A DNA stretch of 64,000 nucleotides from Deroplatys truncata (taxonomy: Eukaryota > Arthropoda > Insecta > Mantodea > Mantidae), in assembly GCA_030765065.1 (NCBI GenBank), contig CM060990.1:6628001-6692000 (forward strand), written 5' to 3'. The notes under the pieces are model-generated. The model saw only the letters and a program-made list of their open reading frames with translations. It searched no databases and was not told the DNA's origin. The position numbers were made by a program, and so were the translations under genes. Numbering within the stretch: position 1 is the first letter of the stretch; each line of letters starts with the position of its first letter. Below, in pieces: positions 33,821-46,195 of this stretch.

Positions 33821-36800
33821 CCTTACATCCTTACTTCTCCCACTTTCTTTACTTCCCTTACTTACCTAACTTCTCTTATTTCCCTTAATTCCCGTACTTC
33901 CCTAACTTCCCTAATGTCCCTTACATCCATAACTTCCTTTACTTCCCTAACTTCACTTACTTCCTTACTTTCTTTACTTCCCGTACTTCCTTTACTTCCC
34001 TAATGTCCCTTAATTCCATAACTTCCTTTACTTCCCTAACATCCCTTACCTCTTTACTTTCTTTACTTCCCTTACTTCCCTTTAATTCCCTTACTTCCCT
34101 AACTTCCCTTACTTCCTTTACTTCCCTTATTTCCCTAACTTCCTTACTTCCCTTATTCCCCTAACTTTCCTTACATCTCTTACTTCATTACCGCATTTAC
34201 TTCCCTAAGTTCCTTTACTTCCCTTATTTCCCCAACTTCCTTACTTTCTTACTTCCCTTATTCCCCTAACTTTCCTTACATCTCTTACTTCTTTACTGCA
34301 TTTAATTCCCTAAGTTCCTTTACTTCCCTAACATCTCTTACTTTCTTACTTCTCTTACTTCCTTTACTTGCCTACCGGCCCTAACCTCCCTAACTTCCTA
34401 ATTCTCTTATTTCCTCACTTCCCTTACTTTCTTACGTTCCCTTTATTACCTAACTTCCCTTACTTCCTTACTTCCCTTACTTCCATTAATTCCTTACTTA
34501 CCTAACTTCCCTTACTTCCATTACTTCCCTACGTTCCCTTACATCCTTACTTCCCTTACTTCCATTAATTCCTTACTTACCCAAATTCCTTACTTACCTA
34601 ACTTCCCTTACTTCCTTACTTCCCTTACTTCCATTAATTGCTTACTTACCTAACTTCCCTTACTTACCTAACTTCCCTTACTTCCTTACTTCCCTAACAT
34701 ACTTTAATTCCCTTATTTGTCTAACTTCACTTACTTGCCTAACTTCCCTAACTTCCTTTACTTCCCTAACTTCCTTACTTCCCTGACTTCCTTTACTTCC
34801 CTAACTTCCCTTACTTCTCTTACTTCCCTAACTTCCTTACTTCCCTAACTTCCTTTACTTCCTTTACTTCCTTACTTCCCTTACTTCCTTTACTTCCCTA
34901 ACTTCCCTTACTTCTCTTACTTCCCTAACTTCCTTACTTCCCTAACTTCCTTTACTTCCCTAACTTCCTTACTTCCATGACTTCCTTTACTTCCCTTACT
35001 TCTCTTACTTCCCTAACTTCCTTTACTTCCCTAACTTCCCTTACTTCTCTTACTTCCCTAACTTCCTTACTTCCCTAACTTCCCTTACTTCCCTAACTGC
35101 CTTATTTCCCTAACTTCCCTTACTTCTCTTACTTCCCTAACTTCCTTTACTACCCTAACTTCCCTTACTTCCCTAACTTCCTTTACTTCCCTAACTTCCT
35201 TTACTTCCCTAACTTCCCTAACTTCCTTTACTTCCCTAACTTCCCTAACTTCCTTTACTTCCCTAACTTCCTTTACATCCCTAACTTCCTTTATTTACCT
35301 AACTTCCTTACTTCTCTTAATTTTCTAACTTCCTTACTTCCCTAACTTCCTTTATTATCCCTAACTTCCCTTACTTCCCTAACTTCCCCAACTTCCTTAC
35401 TTCACTTACTTTTCAAACTTCCTTACACCTCTAACTTCCTTTATTTCCCTAACTTCCCTTACTTCTCTTACTTCCCTAACTTCCCTTACTTCCCTAACTT
35501 CCCTTACTTCCCTTACTTCCATAACTTCCTTTACTTCCCTAACTTCTCTTACTTCCCTAACTTCCTTACTTCTCTTACTTCCCTAACTTCCTTACTTCCC
35601 GAACTTCCTTTACTTCCCTAGCTTCCCTTACTTCCCTAGCTTCCTTTATTTCCCTAACTTCCTTTACTTCCCTAACTTCCTTTACCTACCTAACTTCCCT
35701 TATTTCCCTAACTTCCTTACTTTTCCTACTTCCCTTACTCCTCTTACTTCCCTTACTTCCGTGCTTCCCTAACAACCCTTACTTCCCTAACTTCCGTTAC
35801 TACCCTACTTCTCTTCCTTCACAAACTACCCTAATTCATTTAGTTCCCTTACTTCTCTTACTTCTCTTACTTCTCTTACTTCCCTTACGTCTCTTACTTC
35901 CCTTACTTTTCTTACTTCCCTTACTTCTCTTAGTTCCCTTACGTCTGTTACTTCTCTTACTTGCTTACTTCCCTTACGCCTCTTACTTCCTTTAGTTGCT
36001 TACTTCCCTTACTTCCCTTACGTCTCTTACTTCCCTTACTTCTCTTACTTCCCTTATTTCTCTTACTTCCCTTACGTCTCTCACTTCCCTTACTTGCTTA
36101 CTTCCCTTACTTCAATTATTTCCCTTACGTCTCTTACTTCCCTTACTTCTCTTACTTCCCTTACATCCTTACTTCCCAAACTTCCCTTACTTCCTTTACT
36201 TCCCTTATTTACCTAACTTCCCCTACTTTCCTAACTTTCCTCATCTCCCTAACTTCCCTTGCCTCCCTAACTTCCTTACTTCCCTAACTTCCTTTACTTT
36301 CTTACTTTCCTTACTTCCCTAACTTCCCTTACATCCCTAACAAGCATTACTTCCCTATCTTTCTTTACTTCCCGAACTTGCCTTACTTCCCTAACTTCCC
36401 CAACTTCCCTTACTTGCCTAACTTCCCTAACTTCTTTAACTTGCCTAACTACCCTTACTTCCCTTACTTGCGTAACTTCCCCAACTACCCTTACTTGCCT
36501 AAGTTCCCTAAATTCCCTAACTTCCATTACTGCCTAACTTCCCTTACTTCCCTTACTTTCCTAACTTCCTTACTTCTCTTACTTCGCTTACTTCCCTTAC
36601 TTTCCTAACTTCGCTTACTTCCCTTTCTTCCCTAACGTCCCTTACTTCCCTTGCTTCTCTTACATTTCTTACTTCCCTAACTTCCTTATTTCTCTTACTT
36701 CCCTTACTTTGCTTACTTCCGTAACTTCGCTTACTTCCCTTACCTCCCTAACTTCCCTAAGTTCCCTTAATTCCCTAAATTTCCTTACTTCGCTAACTTA

Positions 36801-37699
36801 CCTTACTCCCTAACTACCTTTACTTACCTAATTTCCTTTACTTCCCTAGTTTCCTTTACTTACCTAATTTCCTTTACTTACCTAATTCCCTTACTTACCT
36901 AATTTCCTTTACTTACCTAATTTCCTTTACTTCCCTAACTTCCCTTACTTCCCTAAATTCCTTACTTCCCTAACTTACTTACTGACCTTACTTCGTTACT
37001 TCCCTAGTTTCCCTTACTTCCCGTACCTCCTTAACGTCCCTTACTTCCCTAACATCCCTAACTTACCTACTTCTCTTCCTTCCGTAACTTCCCTACTTCT
37101 CCTAGTTCCCTTACTTCCTTACTTCCCTAACTTCCCTTACTTCCCTACTACCCTTACTTTACTAACTTCGCTTACTTCCCTAACTTCTCTAACTTCCCTA
37201 ACTTCCCTACTTCTCTTAGTTCCCTTACTTGCTTTACCTCCCTAACTTCACTTACTTCCCTAACTTCCCTTACTTCCCTACTTCTCTTCTTTCCCTAACT
37301 TCCCTACTTCTCCTAGGTCCCTTACTTCCTTCCTTCCCTAAATTCCCTACTTCTCGTACTTCCCTTACGTCTCTATACTTCCCCTACTTCCCTTACGTCT
37401 CTATACTTCCCTAACTTCCCTTACTTCTCTTACTTCCTTGCTTCCCTAGCTTCTCTTACTTCTTTTATTTCCCTTATTTCCCTTAATTCCTTACTTGCCT
37501 AACTTCCCTAACTTCCATAACTTCCCTTACTTCCTTAACTTCCTTTACTTTCCTAAAAACCGTTACTTCAGTAACAAATCTTACTTCCAGAACTTCCCTA
37601 ACTTCCTTACTTCCCTAACTTCGCTTACTTCCCTTACTTCCTTACTTCTCATACTTCCTTACTTCTCATACTTCCCTTACTTCCTTGCTTCCCTATCTT

Positions 37700-38900
37700 C
37701 CCTTCCTTCCCTAACTTCCCTTACTTGCCTAACTTCCCTAACTTCCTCAACTTCCCTTACTTCCCTAACTTCGCGTACTTCCCTAACTTCCTTACTTCTC
37801 ATACTTCCTTACTTCCTTGCTTCCCTATCTTCCCTTCCTTCCCATATTTCCCTTACTTCTCATACTTCCCTTACTTCCTTGCTTCCCTATCTTCCCTTAC
37901 TTCCCATATTTCCCTTACTTCCTTACTTCTGATACTTTCCTTACTTCCTTACTTCCCATTCTCCCCTACTTCCCTTAGTGCCGTTAGTTCCTTACTTCCC
38001 TAACGTCCCTTACTTCTCATACTTCCCTTACTTCTCATACTTACCCTAATGCTGTAATTTCCCTTACTTCCCCCTCTTCCCTTACTTCCCTAACTTCCTT
38101 AAATCTCTTACTCCCCTTACATACCTAAATTACTTACTTCTCTTACTTCGCTTACTTCCCTCACTTCCTTAAGTCTCTTACTTCCCTTACATACCTGAAT
38201 GCCTTACTTCTCATACTTCCCCTACTTCCCAAATTTCCCTTACTTACCTATCTGCCCTTACTTCCCTAACTTCCCTAACCTCCTTACTTCCCTTACTTCC
38301 CAAACTTCCTTTACTTACCTAACTTCCTTACTTCTCTTACGTTCCTTCCTTCCCTAACTTTCCTTACTAGCCTAACTTCCCTAACTTCCTCAACTTCCCT
38401 TACTTCCCTAACTTCGCTTACTTCCCTAACTTCCTTGCTTCTCATACTTCCCTTACTTCCTTGCTTCCCTATCTTCCCTTCCTTCCCTAACTTCCCTTAC
38501 TTCCCATACTTCCCTTACTTCCTTACTTCTGATATTTCCCTTACTTCCTTACTTCCCATTCTCCCCTACTTCCCTTAGTGCCGTTAGTTCCTTCCTTCCC
38601 TAACGTCCCTTACTTCTCAGACTTCCCCTACTGCTCTAATTTCCCATACGTCCCCCTCTTCTCTTACTTCCCTAAATTCCTTAAATCTCTTACTTCCCTT
38701 ACATACCTAAATTCCTTACTTCTCTTACTTCGCTTACTTCCCTCACTTCCTTAAGTCTCTTACTTCCCTTACATACCTGAATGCCTTACTTCTCACACTT
38801 TCCCTACTTCCCAAATTTCCCTTACTTACCTATCTGCCCTTACTTCCCTAACTTCCCTTACTTCCCTAACCTCCTTACTTCCCTTACTTCCCAAACTTCC
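37700..38900. repeat. higher-order duplication inside the 9-bp satellite
   Basis: The blocks around 37.93-38.27 kb recur in the same order at about 38.52-38.85 kb. They include gccgttagttccttacttcc, cttaaatctcttactcccctt and acttacctatctgcccttac, with small indels. Confidence 0.7.
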
Positions 38901-38919
38901 TTTACTTACCTAACTTCCT

Positions 38920-39230
38920 TACTTCTCTTACGTTCCTTACTTCCCTAACTTCCTTACTTCTCTTACGTTCCTTGCTTCCCTAACTTTACTTACTTCCCTA
39001 ACTTCCTTACTTCCCTTACGTTCCTTTCTTCCCTAACTTTACTTACTTCCCTAACTTCCTTACTTCTCTTACGTTCCTTACTTCCCTAACTTTACTTACT
39101 TCCCTAACTTCCTTACTTCCCTTACGTTCCTTTCTTCCCTAACTTTACTTACTTCCCTAACTTCCTTACTTCTCTTACGTTCCTTACTTCCCTAACTTTA
39201 CTTACTTCCCTAACCTCCTTACTTCCCTTA
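38920..39230. repeat. local higher-order repeat (cttacgttccttacttccct unit)
   Basis: A compound unit of about 60 bp (acgttcctt...aactttacttacttcccta) is repeated at least four times almost unchanged. Confidence 0.75.
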
Positions 39231-41766
39231 CGCCCCTAAATTCCGATACCTCCATATCATCCTCACTTCCCTTACTTTCCCATTTTCCGAAACTTCCGAT
39301 ACTTCCCAAACTTCCCTAACTTCCCTTACTTCCCCATCTTCCATAACTTCCCTTACTTCCCTAACTTCCTTATTTCCCTTACTTCCCTAACTTCCCTTAC
39401 TTCCCTAACTTAATTATCTTCAATAACTTCCCTTAGTTTCCTAACTTCCTTACTTTGCCTATTTCCCTTGCTTCTCTTACTTCGCTTACTTCCTCGCTTC
39501 CCTAAATTCGCTTACTTCCCTTACCTCCCTAACTTCCCTAACTTCCCTTACTTACCTAACTTCCCTTGTCTCCCCAACTTCCCTTACTTCCCTAACTTCC
39601 TTACTTCCCTAGCTTCCGGAATTCTCTTACTTCCCTTACATACCTAAATTCCTTACTTCTCTCACTTCGCTTACTTCCCCAACTTCCTTAATTCTCTTAC
39701 TTCCCTTACATACCTAAATGCCTTACTTCTCATTCTTCCCCTACTTCCCAAATTTCCCTTAGTTATCTATCTCCCCTTACTTCCCTAACTTTCCTTACTT
39801 CCATAACTTCCTTACTTCCCTTACTTCCCCGTCTTCCCAAACTTCCCTTACTTCCCTAACTTCCCTAACTTCCTTTGCTTCTCTAACTTCCCTTACTTCT
39901 CTTACTTTCCTAACCTCCCTTACTTCCCTTACCTCCCTACCTTCCCTTACTTCCCTAAGTTCCCTTACTTCCCTACTTCTCTTCCTTCTCTAAATTCCCT
40001 ACTTCTCTTAGTTCCTTTACTTCCTTACTTCCCTAACTGCCGTTACTTACCTAACTTCCCTTACTTCCCTTAATTGCCTAACTTCCCCAACTTCCCTTAC
40101 TTGCCTAAGTTCTATAACTTCCGTTACTTCCATTATTTTCCTAACTTCCCTAATTTCCTTTATTTCCCTTACTTCCCTTAATTTCCTAACTTGCTTACTT
40201 CTCTTACTTCCCTTACTTCCTTGCTTCTCTAACTTCGCATACTTCCCTTACCTCCCTAACTTCCCTAACTTCTTTAACTTCCCTAACTTCCCTTACTTGC
40301 CTAGCTTCGCTTACTTGCCTAACTTCCTTAATTTCCCTAACTTCCCTTCCTTCCCTAACGTCATTTACTTCCCTAACTTCCTTTACTTCGCTTATTTCCC
40401 TAGCTTCCTTACTTTCCTCACTTCCCTTACTTCCACTAACTTCCTCACTTCTCTTACTTCCCTTACTTCCTTGCTTTCCTAACTTCCCTTATTTCCTTAA
40501 CTTTCCTTACTTCTCTTCCTTCCCTAACTTCCCTACTTCTCTTAGTTCACTTACTTCCCTAAACTCCCTTACTTCTCGTACTTCCCCTAATGCTCTATAC
40601 TTACCTACTTCCCTAATCTCTCTTATTTCCCCTACGTTCCTAACTTCCTTTACTTCCCTAACTTCCCTTACTTAGCTTACTTCCCTTACTTCGCTTACTT
40701 CCCTAACTTCCTTTACTTCCCTAACTTCCTTCACATCTCTATCTTCCCTTAATTCCCTAGGTTCCTTACTTTCCAAACTTCCCTTACCTCTACTAACTTC
40801 CTCACTTCTCTTACTTCGCTTACTTCCTTTCTTCCCTAACTTCCCTTACCTCCCTAAATTACGTTATTTACCTAACTTCCCTTACTTCTCTTCCTTCCCT
40901 AACTTCCCTACTTCTCTTAGTTCACTTACTTCCTTACTTCCCTAAATTCCCTTACTTGTCGTACTTCTCCTAATGCTCTATACTTCCCTTAATGCTCTAT
41001 ATTTCCCCTACTGCCCTAATCCCAGTTATTTCCCCTACCTTCCTGACTTCCTTTACTTCCCTAACTTCCCTTTCTTCCCTCATTTCAATTTCTTTTCTAA
41101 CTTCCCTTACTGCCTTATTTCATTTCTTCTCTTACTTTCCTCACATCCGTTACTTCTTTACTGGGCTTACTTACTTTACTTCATTTCCTTCCCTAACTTC
41201 CCTACTTCCCTAACTTACCTTACTTCCTAAACTTCCCTTACTTCTCTAACTTCTCTAACTTCCTTAACTTCCTTATTTCTCATACTTCCTTACTTCTCAC
41301 ACTTCCCTTACCTCTTTACTTGCCTAACGTCCCTGACTTGCCTAACTTCCCTTACTTCCTTAACTTCCCTTAGTTCCCTGCATCTCTTCCTTTCCTTACT
41401 TCCCTACTTCCCTTAGTTACCTTACTTCCTTACTTCCCTAACTTCCCTTACTTATCGTACTTCCCCTACTTTCCTTAATTCCCCATCTTCCCTAACTTCC
41501 CTTACTTCCCCTACTTCCCTAACTTCCCTTACTTCCCCTACTTCCCTAACTTCCTTTCCTGCCCTAACTTCCCTTTCTTCCCTTACTTACTTCCTAAATT
41601 TCCCCTACTTCTCTTACTTCCCTTGCGTCTCCTACTTCTGTAACTTCCCTTCCTTCCCTAACCTCCTTTACTTCCATTACTTGCTTTACGTCCTCATTTC
41701 TCTTACTTCCTTTATTTTCCTTACTTCTCTTACTTCCTTTACGTCTCTGACTTCCCTTACTAGCTT

Positions 41767-42452
41767 AGTTCCCTTACTGCCTTAGTCTCCAACTTTCCTT
41801 TCTTCCCTTTTTCCCTTACTGCCGTTAGTTCCATAACTTCCATTACTTCCCTAACTTCCCTTTCTTCTCTAACTTGCATTGCTTCCCTGACTTTCCTTAT
41901 TTCATTACTTCTCTTACTTTTGTTACTTCCTTATCTACGTTAATTCCTTACTTGTCCTACTTCCTTTACTTCACTTAATTCCCTAACAGCCCTTACTTGT
42001 CTTACTTCCATGTTTCTCTTACTTCCTTATTCTCTTACTTCCTTAACTTCCTTCACTACTCCTACTTCCTTTGCTCTCCTACTTCCATTATTATTTCCCT
42101 AACTTTCCTTAGTTCCCTTACTGCCTTAGTCTCCAACTTTCCTTTCTTCCCTTTTTCCCTTACTGCCGTTAGTTCCACAACTTCCATTACTTCCCTAACT
42201 TCCCTTTCTTCTCTAACTTGCATTGCTTCCCTGACTTTCCTTATTTCATTACTTCTCTTACTTTTGTTACTTCCTTATCTACGTTAATTCCTTACTTGTC
42301 CTACTTCCTTTACTTCACTTAATTCCCTAACAGCCCTTACTTGTCTTACTTCCATGTTTCTCTTACTTCCTTATTCTCTTACTTCCTTAACTTCCTTCAC
42401 TACTCCTACTTCCTTTGCTCTCCTACTTCCATTATTATTTCCCTAACTTGCC
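41767..42452. repeat. 344-bp near-identical tandem duplication in the satellite
   Basis: The sequence from agttcccttactgccttagt at 41767 recurs from 42111 with very few differences (ccataactt versus ccacaactt), through cattattatttccctaactt. Confidence 0.9.
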
Positions 42453-43657
42453 TTACATCTCTTACTTCCTTACTTCATTTACTTCCCTTATTTCCCTAAC
42501 TTCCTTTACTTCCCTAACTTCACATACTTACCTTACTTCCTTGCTTCCCTTACTTCTCTTACTTCCCTCATTTCCCTTAATTCCTTACTTGCCTAACTTC
42601 CCTAACTTCCTCAACTTCCCTTACTTCCTTAACTTCGCTTACTTCCCTAACTTCCTTACTTCTCATACTTCCCTTACTTCCTTGCTTCCCTATCTTCCCT
42701 TACTTCCCTAACTTCCCTTGCTTCCCTAACTTCCCTTACTTCTCATACTTCCCTTACTTCCCTAACGTCCCTTATATCCCTAAATTCCTTACTTCTGATA
42801 CTTGCCTTACTTCCCTAACTTCCCTCACGTCTCTTCCTCCCCAAAATTCTTTACTTCCCTTAGTGCTGTTAGTTCCTTACTTCCCTAACTTCCCTTACTT
42901 CTCGTACTACCCCTACTTACCTAACTTCCCTTACTTCCCCATCTTCCCTTACTTTTCTAACTTCCTTACTTCTCTTAGTTCCTTACTTCCCTAACTTCCT
43001 TACTTCTCTTACTTCCCTTGCTTCCGGTAACTTCCCTTATTTCCTCAAATTCCCTTACCTCCCTATCTTCGTTACGTACCTATCTTACTTACTTCCCTTA
43101 CTTTCCCATCTTCCCCATCTTTCGATACTTCCCTAACTTCCCCTACTTCCCTAACTTCCCTTACTTTCCTAACTTCCCTTACTTCTCTTACGTCTCTGAT
43201 TTCCCTACTTCTCTTACTTCCTTACTTGTCTTGTTTCCCTTGCTTCCCCATTTCCCTTACTTCCCTTACTACCCTAACTTCCCTAACTTCCCTATTTCTC
43301 TAACTCCCTTACGTCGCATACTTCTATTACGTCCCTGACATCCCTTACTTCTCTACCTTCCTTTACTTCCCTTACTTCCCTACCTTCCTTTACTGCCCTT
43401 ACTTCCATTACTTCTCTAACTTTCCTTACTTCCGTAACTTCCTTACTTCTCTTACTTCCTTTACTTCCCTTACTTCTCTTACTTCCTTTACTTCTGTAAC
43501 TTCCTTACTTCTCTTACTTCACTTCCCTTACTTCCCTAACTTCCCTTACTAACCTTCTGCCCTTCCTTGTTCCCTTACTTCCTTGCTTACTTCTTTTCCT
43601 CATTTCTTCTTTCCTCCTTTCTTTATTTCTTTCTTTCTTTCTTCCTTTATTTCTTTA

Positions 43658-43700
43658 TCGTGTTCATACAAAGAGAACAGAATCTCAAAGCTATCACGTC
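43658..43700 (+). repeat. dispersed repeat copy 5, first resumed piece
   Basis: gttcatacaaagagaacaga then atctcaaagctatcacgt matches the part of the family that follows the T-rich tract (compare 44943-44975 and 23310-23335). Confidence 0.65.
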
Positions 43701-44267
43701 TGTGGCTCGTATTCCAGCGGTCCTGGTTTCGATTCCTGTGGCCGACCTTCCTGATCCCTACTTTCCCTTTTTTTCCCCGAGTCGCCAGGCGAATGCTCGG
43801 AAGGGTTCTCATGTCCCCTAATTCCCAGTCCCTCCATTTCATCTCCATTCTCATTTCACTTCAACTTTCATCCGTTGGTTTCTTTCAGGGTTGGAAGTGT
43901 CGGCGATGGTGTTTTGGTGCAGTTTGGCAGGGGAAAGGAATGCTCTTTGTGACTCTCTCCGTCCCTCGACTTTCGGCTGGCTATCAGGGCATTCTAACCC
44001 CCTTGGGGGGCGTTGAACCAGCTCTGTGCGTGGTGGGTTCCCCGGTCTGCTTGTCCGTCTGACGGAAAGTCTCTATCTAAAAACTTAGGGACCTTGCCGT
44101 TCCTGTGCCGCCTTTCCTGGTTCCGGACGCCCGGTGTCTCCTCTCGCCTCATCCTTCCTCCCGTAGACGCCCCCTTGTGAGGTGTAGGCACAATATCCAC
44201 TATGTGGATGAGTGCCGAGTCCCCTCCGTAGCCAACCAATCCAAATCTATCACAATGCGATCAGCTT
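43700..44267 (+). mobile_element. tRNA-derived SINE / composite retroposon, ~560 bp
   Basis: A B-box-like GGTTTCGATTCC lies at 43725. The body reads gtcgccaggcgaatgctcgg, ttggaagtgtcggcgatggt, ctccgtccctcgactttcgg, ggcgttgaaccagctctgtg and ccgagtcccctccgtagcc. The same series is seen at 45.64-46.19 kb. It is inserted within dispersed-repeat copy 5. Confidence 0.7.
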
Positions 44268-44455
44268 TGAGGGATTTGGCTATCGCTCTAACTTAATATG
44301 TTCTACTTATACCTACAACGAATTGCGTAAATAAGTGATGAAGGTTTATCTGTATTAACACGAAATAGATGCAAGAATAAGCTTTGTAAGAATAGCTTGT
44401 GGAAGAATGAGTAGAGGAGGTCATGTGAATGCAACAGATACTTTATAGCAAAAGC
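44268..44455 (+). repeat. dispersed repeat copy 5, tail
   Basis: Resumes with gatttggctatcgctctaac, then tacaacgaattgcgtaaata, attaacacgaaatagatgca and gaggaggtcatgtgaatgca, which is the family tail. Confidence 0.7.
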
Positions 44456-44459
44456 TCCA

Positions 44460-45060
44460 TATGCTTGTATGTTCTGTAAACAACATGACTCCAGAACAAA
44501 AAGTCGGTTAAATACTAAACTTGATATTTAAGTTCACCATCTTTCAAAGATGTGAGACAAAGATTTTCAAGAAAATCTCCCCCACCCCGAACAACCCTTT
44601 ACATGGAAATTTTTTCCAAATTTGTTATTTTCTCAAAAATGGCTCTAACGAGTTTGATTATAACACTCTCTGTTTAAGATATTTTCATGACAAACGAAAT
44701 ATATATTTTGAACTTTCTGAGAAGAGCCTCTCAAGTCTTCTTCGTTCTGAATGACTTTTGTATAACTGGTAAACTGTAAAGATGGACAAAGTTTTGCTAC
44801 ACAAGAAATGCAGATCCCGTTAAAGCACCCAGTTTGTTAATACATATATTTTATGAGATTAGTTACTTCCCAGATATTTTTTGTATTGGTTTGAATACTT
44901 TTTGTAACTGAGAAGTCGCTATTCATTTTTTTAAGTCGCGGTCATACAAACAGCATGAAATTTCAAAGCATCACGTAGTGACATGCTTTTTGAAAATGTG
45001 ATTATCGCTTTCTCTACGTATACTACAACGAAATGTGTAAATGTGAACTTCTTTTGGTAT
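44460..45060 (+). repeat. dispersed ~0.85-kb repeat family, copy 6
   Basis: Carries aacatgactccagaacaaaa, ttttcaagaaaatctccccc, aaaatggctctaacgagttt, tcatacaaacagcatgaaat and tgtgattatcgctttctcta. The tail is displaced to 45296-45400 by a minus-strand SINE. Confidence 0.8.
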
Positions 45061-45064
45061 TTAA

Positions 45065-45295
45065 TTAAAGTCTTGTAACCGGGTAGGCCATTACGGACGT
45101 GAATGAACGAAATGGTTAAAATGATGCTCAAATGAGCCCGAGGTCCCTAAAGCTTAGTTATCTGACATTCATCTTCGCAGGATAAGAGGAAACCCTGAAA
45201 AAAGCTTTATCCAGGTAACTAACTCTAACCGAGATTCGAACTCGGGACCTTTTGCATGTGAGTCAAGCTACACACCACAGGAATGGGCTAAATGG
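45065..45295 (-). mobile_element. tRNA-derived SINE, minus strand
   Basis: On the minus strand the B-box-like GAGTTCGAATCTCGG follows gcaaaaggtcccgag, and a body with tggataaagcttttttcagg and tttagggacctcgggctcat continues. The A box is weak. The tail of repeat copy 6 resumes on its far side (aagtttatctggattataag). Confidence 0.6.
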
Positions 45296-45545
45296 GAATT
45301 GGAAGTTTATCTGGATTATAAGAAGTAGACGGAAAAATAAGATTTAATAAAAATAATTTGTAGAATGGTGAGAAGAGAAAGCTATGTGAATGCAACACGT
45401 TATATTGTTCTCGTGGTAATGTGAAGAGCGTGGAATTTCAAAGGCACCACATAAAAATGTGACTATCGTTTGAGCTACTGCATTCTTCTTATACTTACAA
45501 CGAAGATTGTAATGGCAGTTCATCTCAATTAACAAGACGACTCTT
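45296..45545 (+). repeat. dispersed repeat: tail of copy 6 and partial copy 7
   Basis: The copy 6 tail ends with agaaagctatgtgaatgcaa (about 45400). It is followed by a second, incomplete copy of the right half: gtggaatttcaaaggcacca, atgtgactatcgtttgagct and tacaacgaagattgtaatgg. Confidence 0.65.
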
Positions 45546-45639
45546 TCACTCAAGCCGTGTGTAGGACAAGGTTGGAAGGATAGAATGAGATTGAAAAATT
45601 CAATGTCATAGCCGAGATTTGAACTACAGATCTTCCAGT

Positions 45640-46195
45640 TTACGTTCAGGTGGCACTGCGGTAACGTGTGCGACTCGCATTCGGAAGATCCTTAGTTCGC
45701 TTCCCGCCCACTCTGACCCATGGGTATTTTCGGGAGTTTTCCCGGGTCGTCAGGCGAATGCTGATTCTCTCAGGCCAGGAATATCGTCCATTCCTCTTTT
45801 CATTCATCCTTAACCCCGTTAGGTCTGCTTCAGGGTCGGAAGTGTCGGCGATGGTATTCCGGTGCGGCGTGGCAGGAAAAATGATGATCTCTGTGAACCT
45901 CATCCGTCTCTCGATCTTCGGCTGGTTGCCGGCGTATACGGACCACCTCTTGGAGGGCGTTGGACCCTCTGTGTGGGGTGGGGTCCCCGGTTTGCCTGCC
46001 CGACCTTCGGGGCGTCTCAATCTGGAAACTTTAGGAACCTTGTCATTGCTGTGCCGTCACTCCCGGTTCCGGCTGCCCGGTGTCCCTCCCTCCCGGAGCA
46101 CCCTCTCGAGGGGCACAATATCCTCATTCACTGGATCGGGGTTGAATCCCCTCCGTTACACATCCCATTCCATTCCAGACCAGAGAAGAGATGAA
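45640..46195 (+). mobile_element. tRNA-derived SINE / composite retroposon, ~550 bp
   Basis: The head TGGCACTGCGGTAACGTGTG at 45651 is nearly the same as the SINE at 30627. A diverged B box (AGTTCGCTTCC) follows at 45694. The body shows cactctgacccatgggtatt, cgtcaggcgaatgctgattc, gtcggaagtgtcggcgatgg, tctcgatcttcggctggttg and gttgaatcccctccgttac, matching the copy at 43.7 kb block for block. A short minus-strand SINE-like piece (gccgagatttgaactaca) sits just before it. Confidence 0.75.

Larger units (their letters stand above)
33820..43655. repeat. 9-bp pyrimidine satellite, about 9.8 kb
   Basis: A long array of CTTCCCTTA / CTTCCCTAA / CTTCCTTTA units with 8- and 10-bp length variants and scattered substitutions. 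The plus strand is almost purely C, T and A; the minus strand is (GGGAAGTAA)n-like. Long frames translated from it (TSLTSLTS, NFPYFPNF) are artefacts of the repeat. Divergence varies along the array, with local higher-order duplications, so it is an old, repeatedly re-expanded tract. Confidence 0.97.

Noticed and set aside
33728..43340. Many 60-145-codon frames translating as TSLTSLTS, NFPYFPNF or LLPLLPLL
   Set aside because: They are translations of the 9-bp satellite. The repeat length is a multiple of three, so frames stay open by chance.
33820..43655. True telomere because of TTAGGG within the units
   Set aside because: The period is 9 bp rather than 5 or 6, the array is interstitial, and the insect telomere repeat is usually TTAGG.
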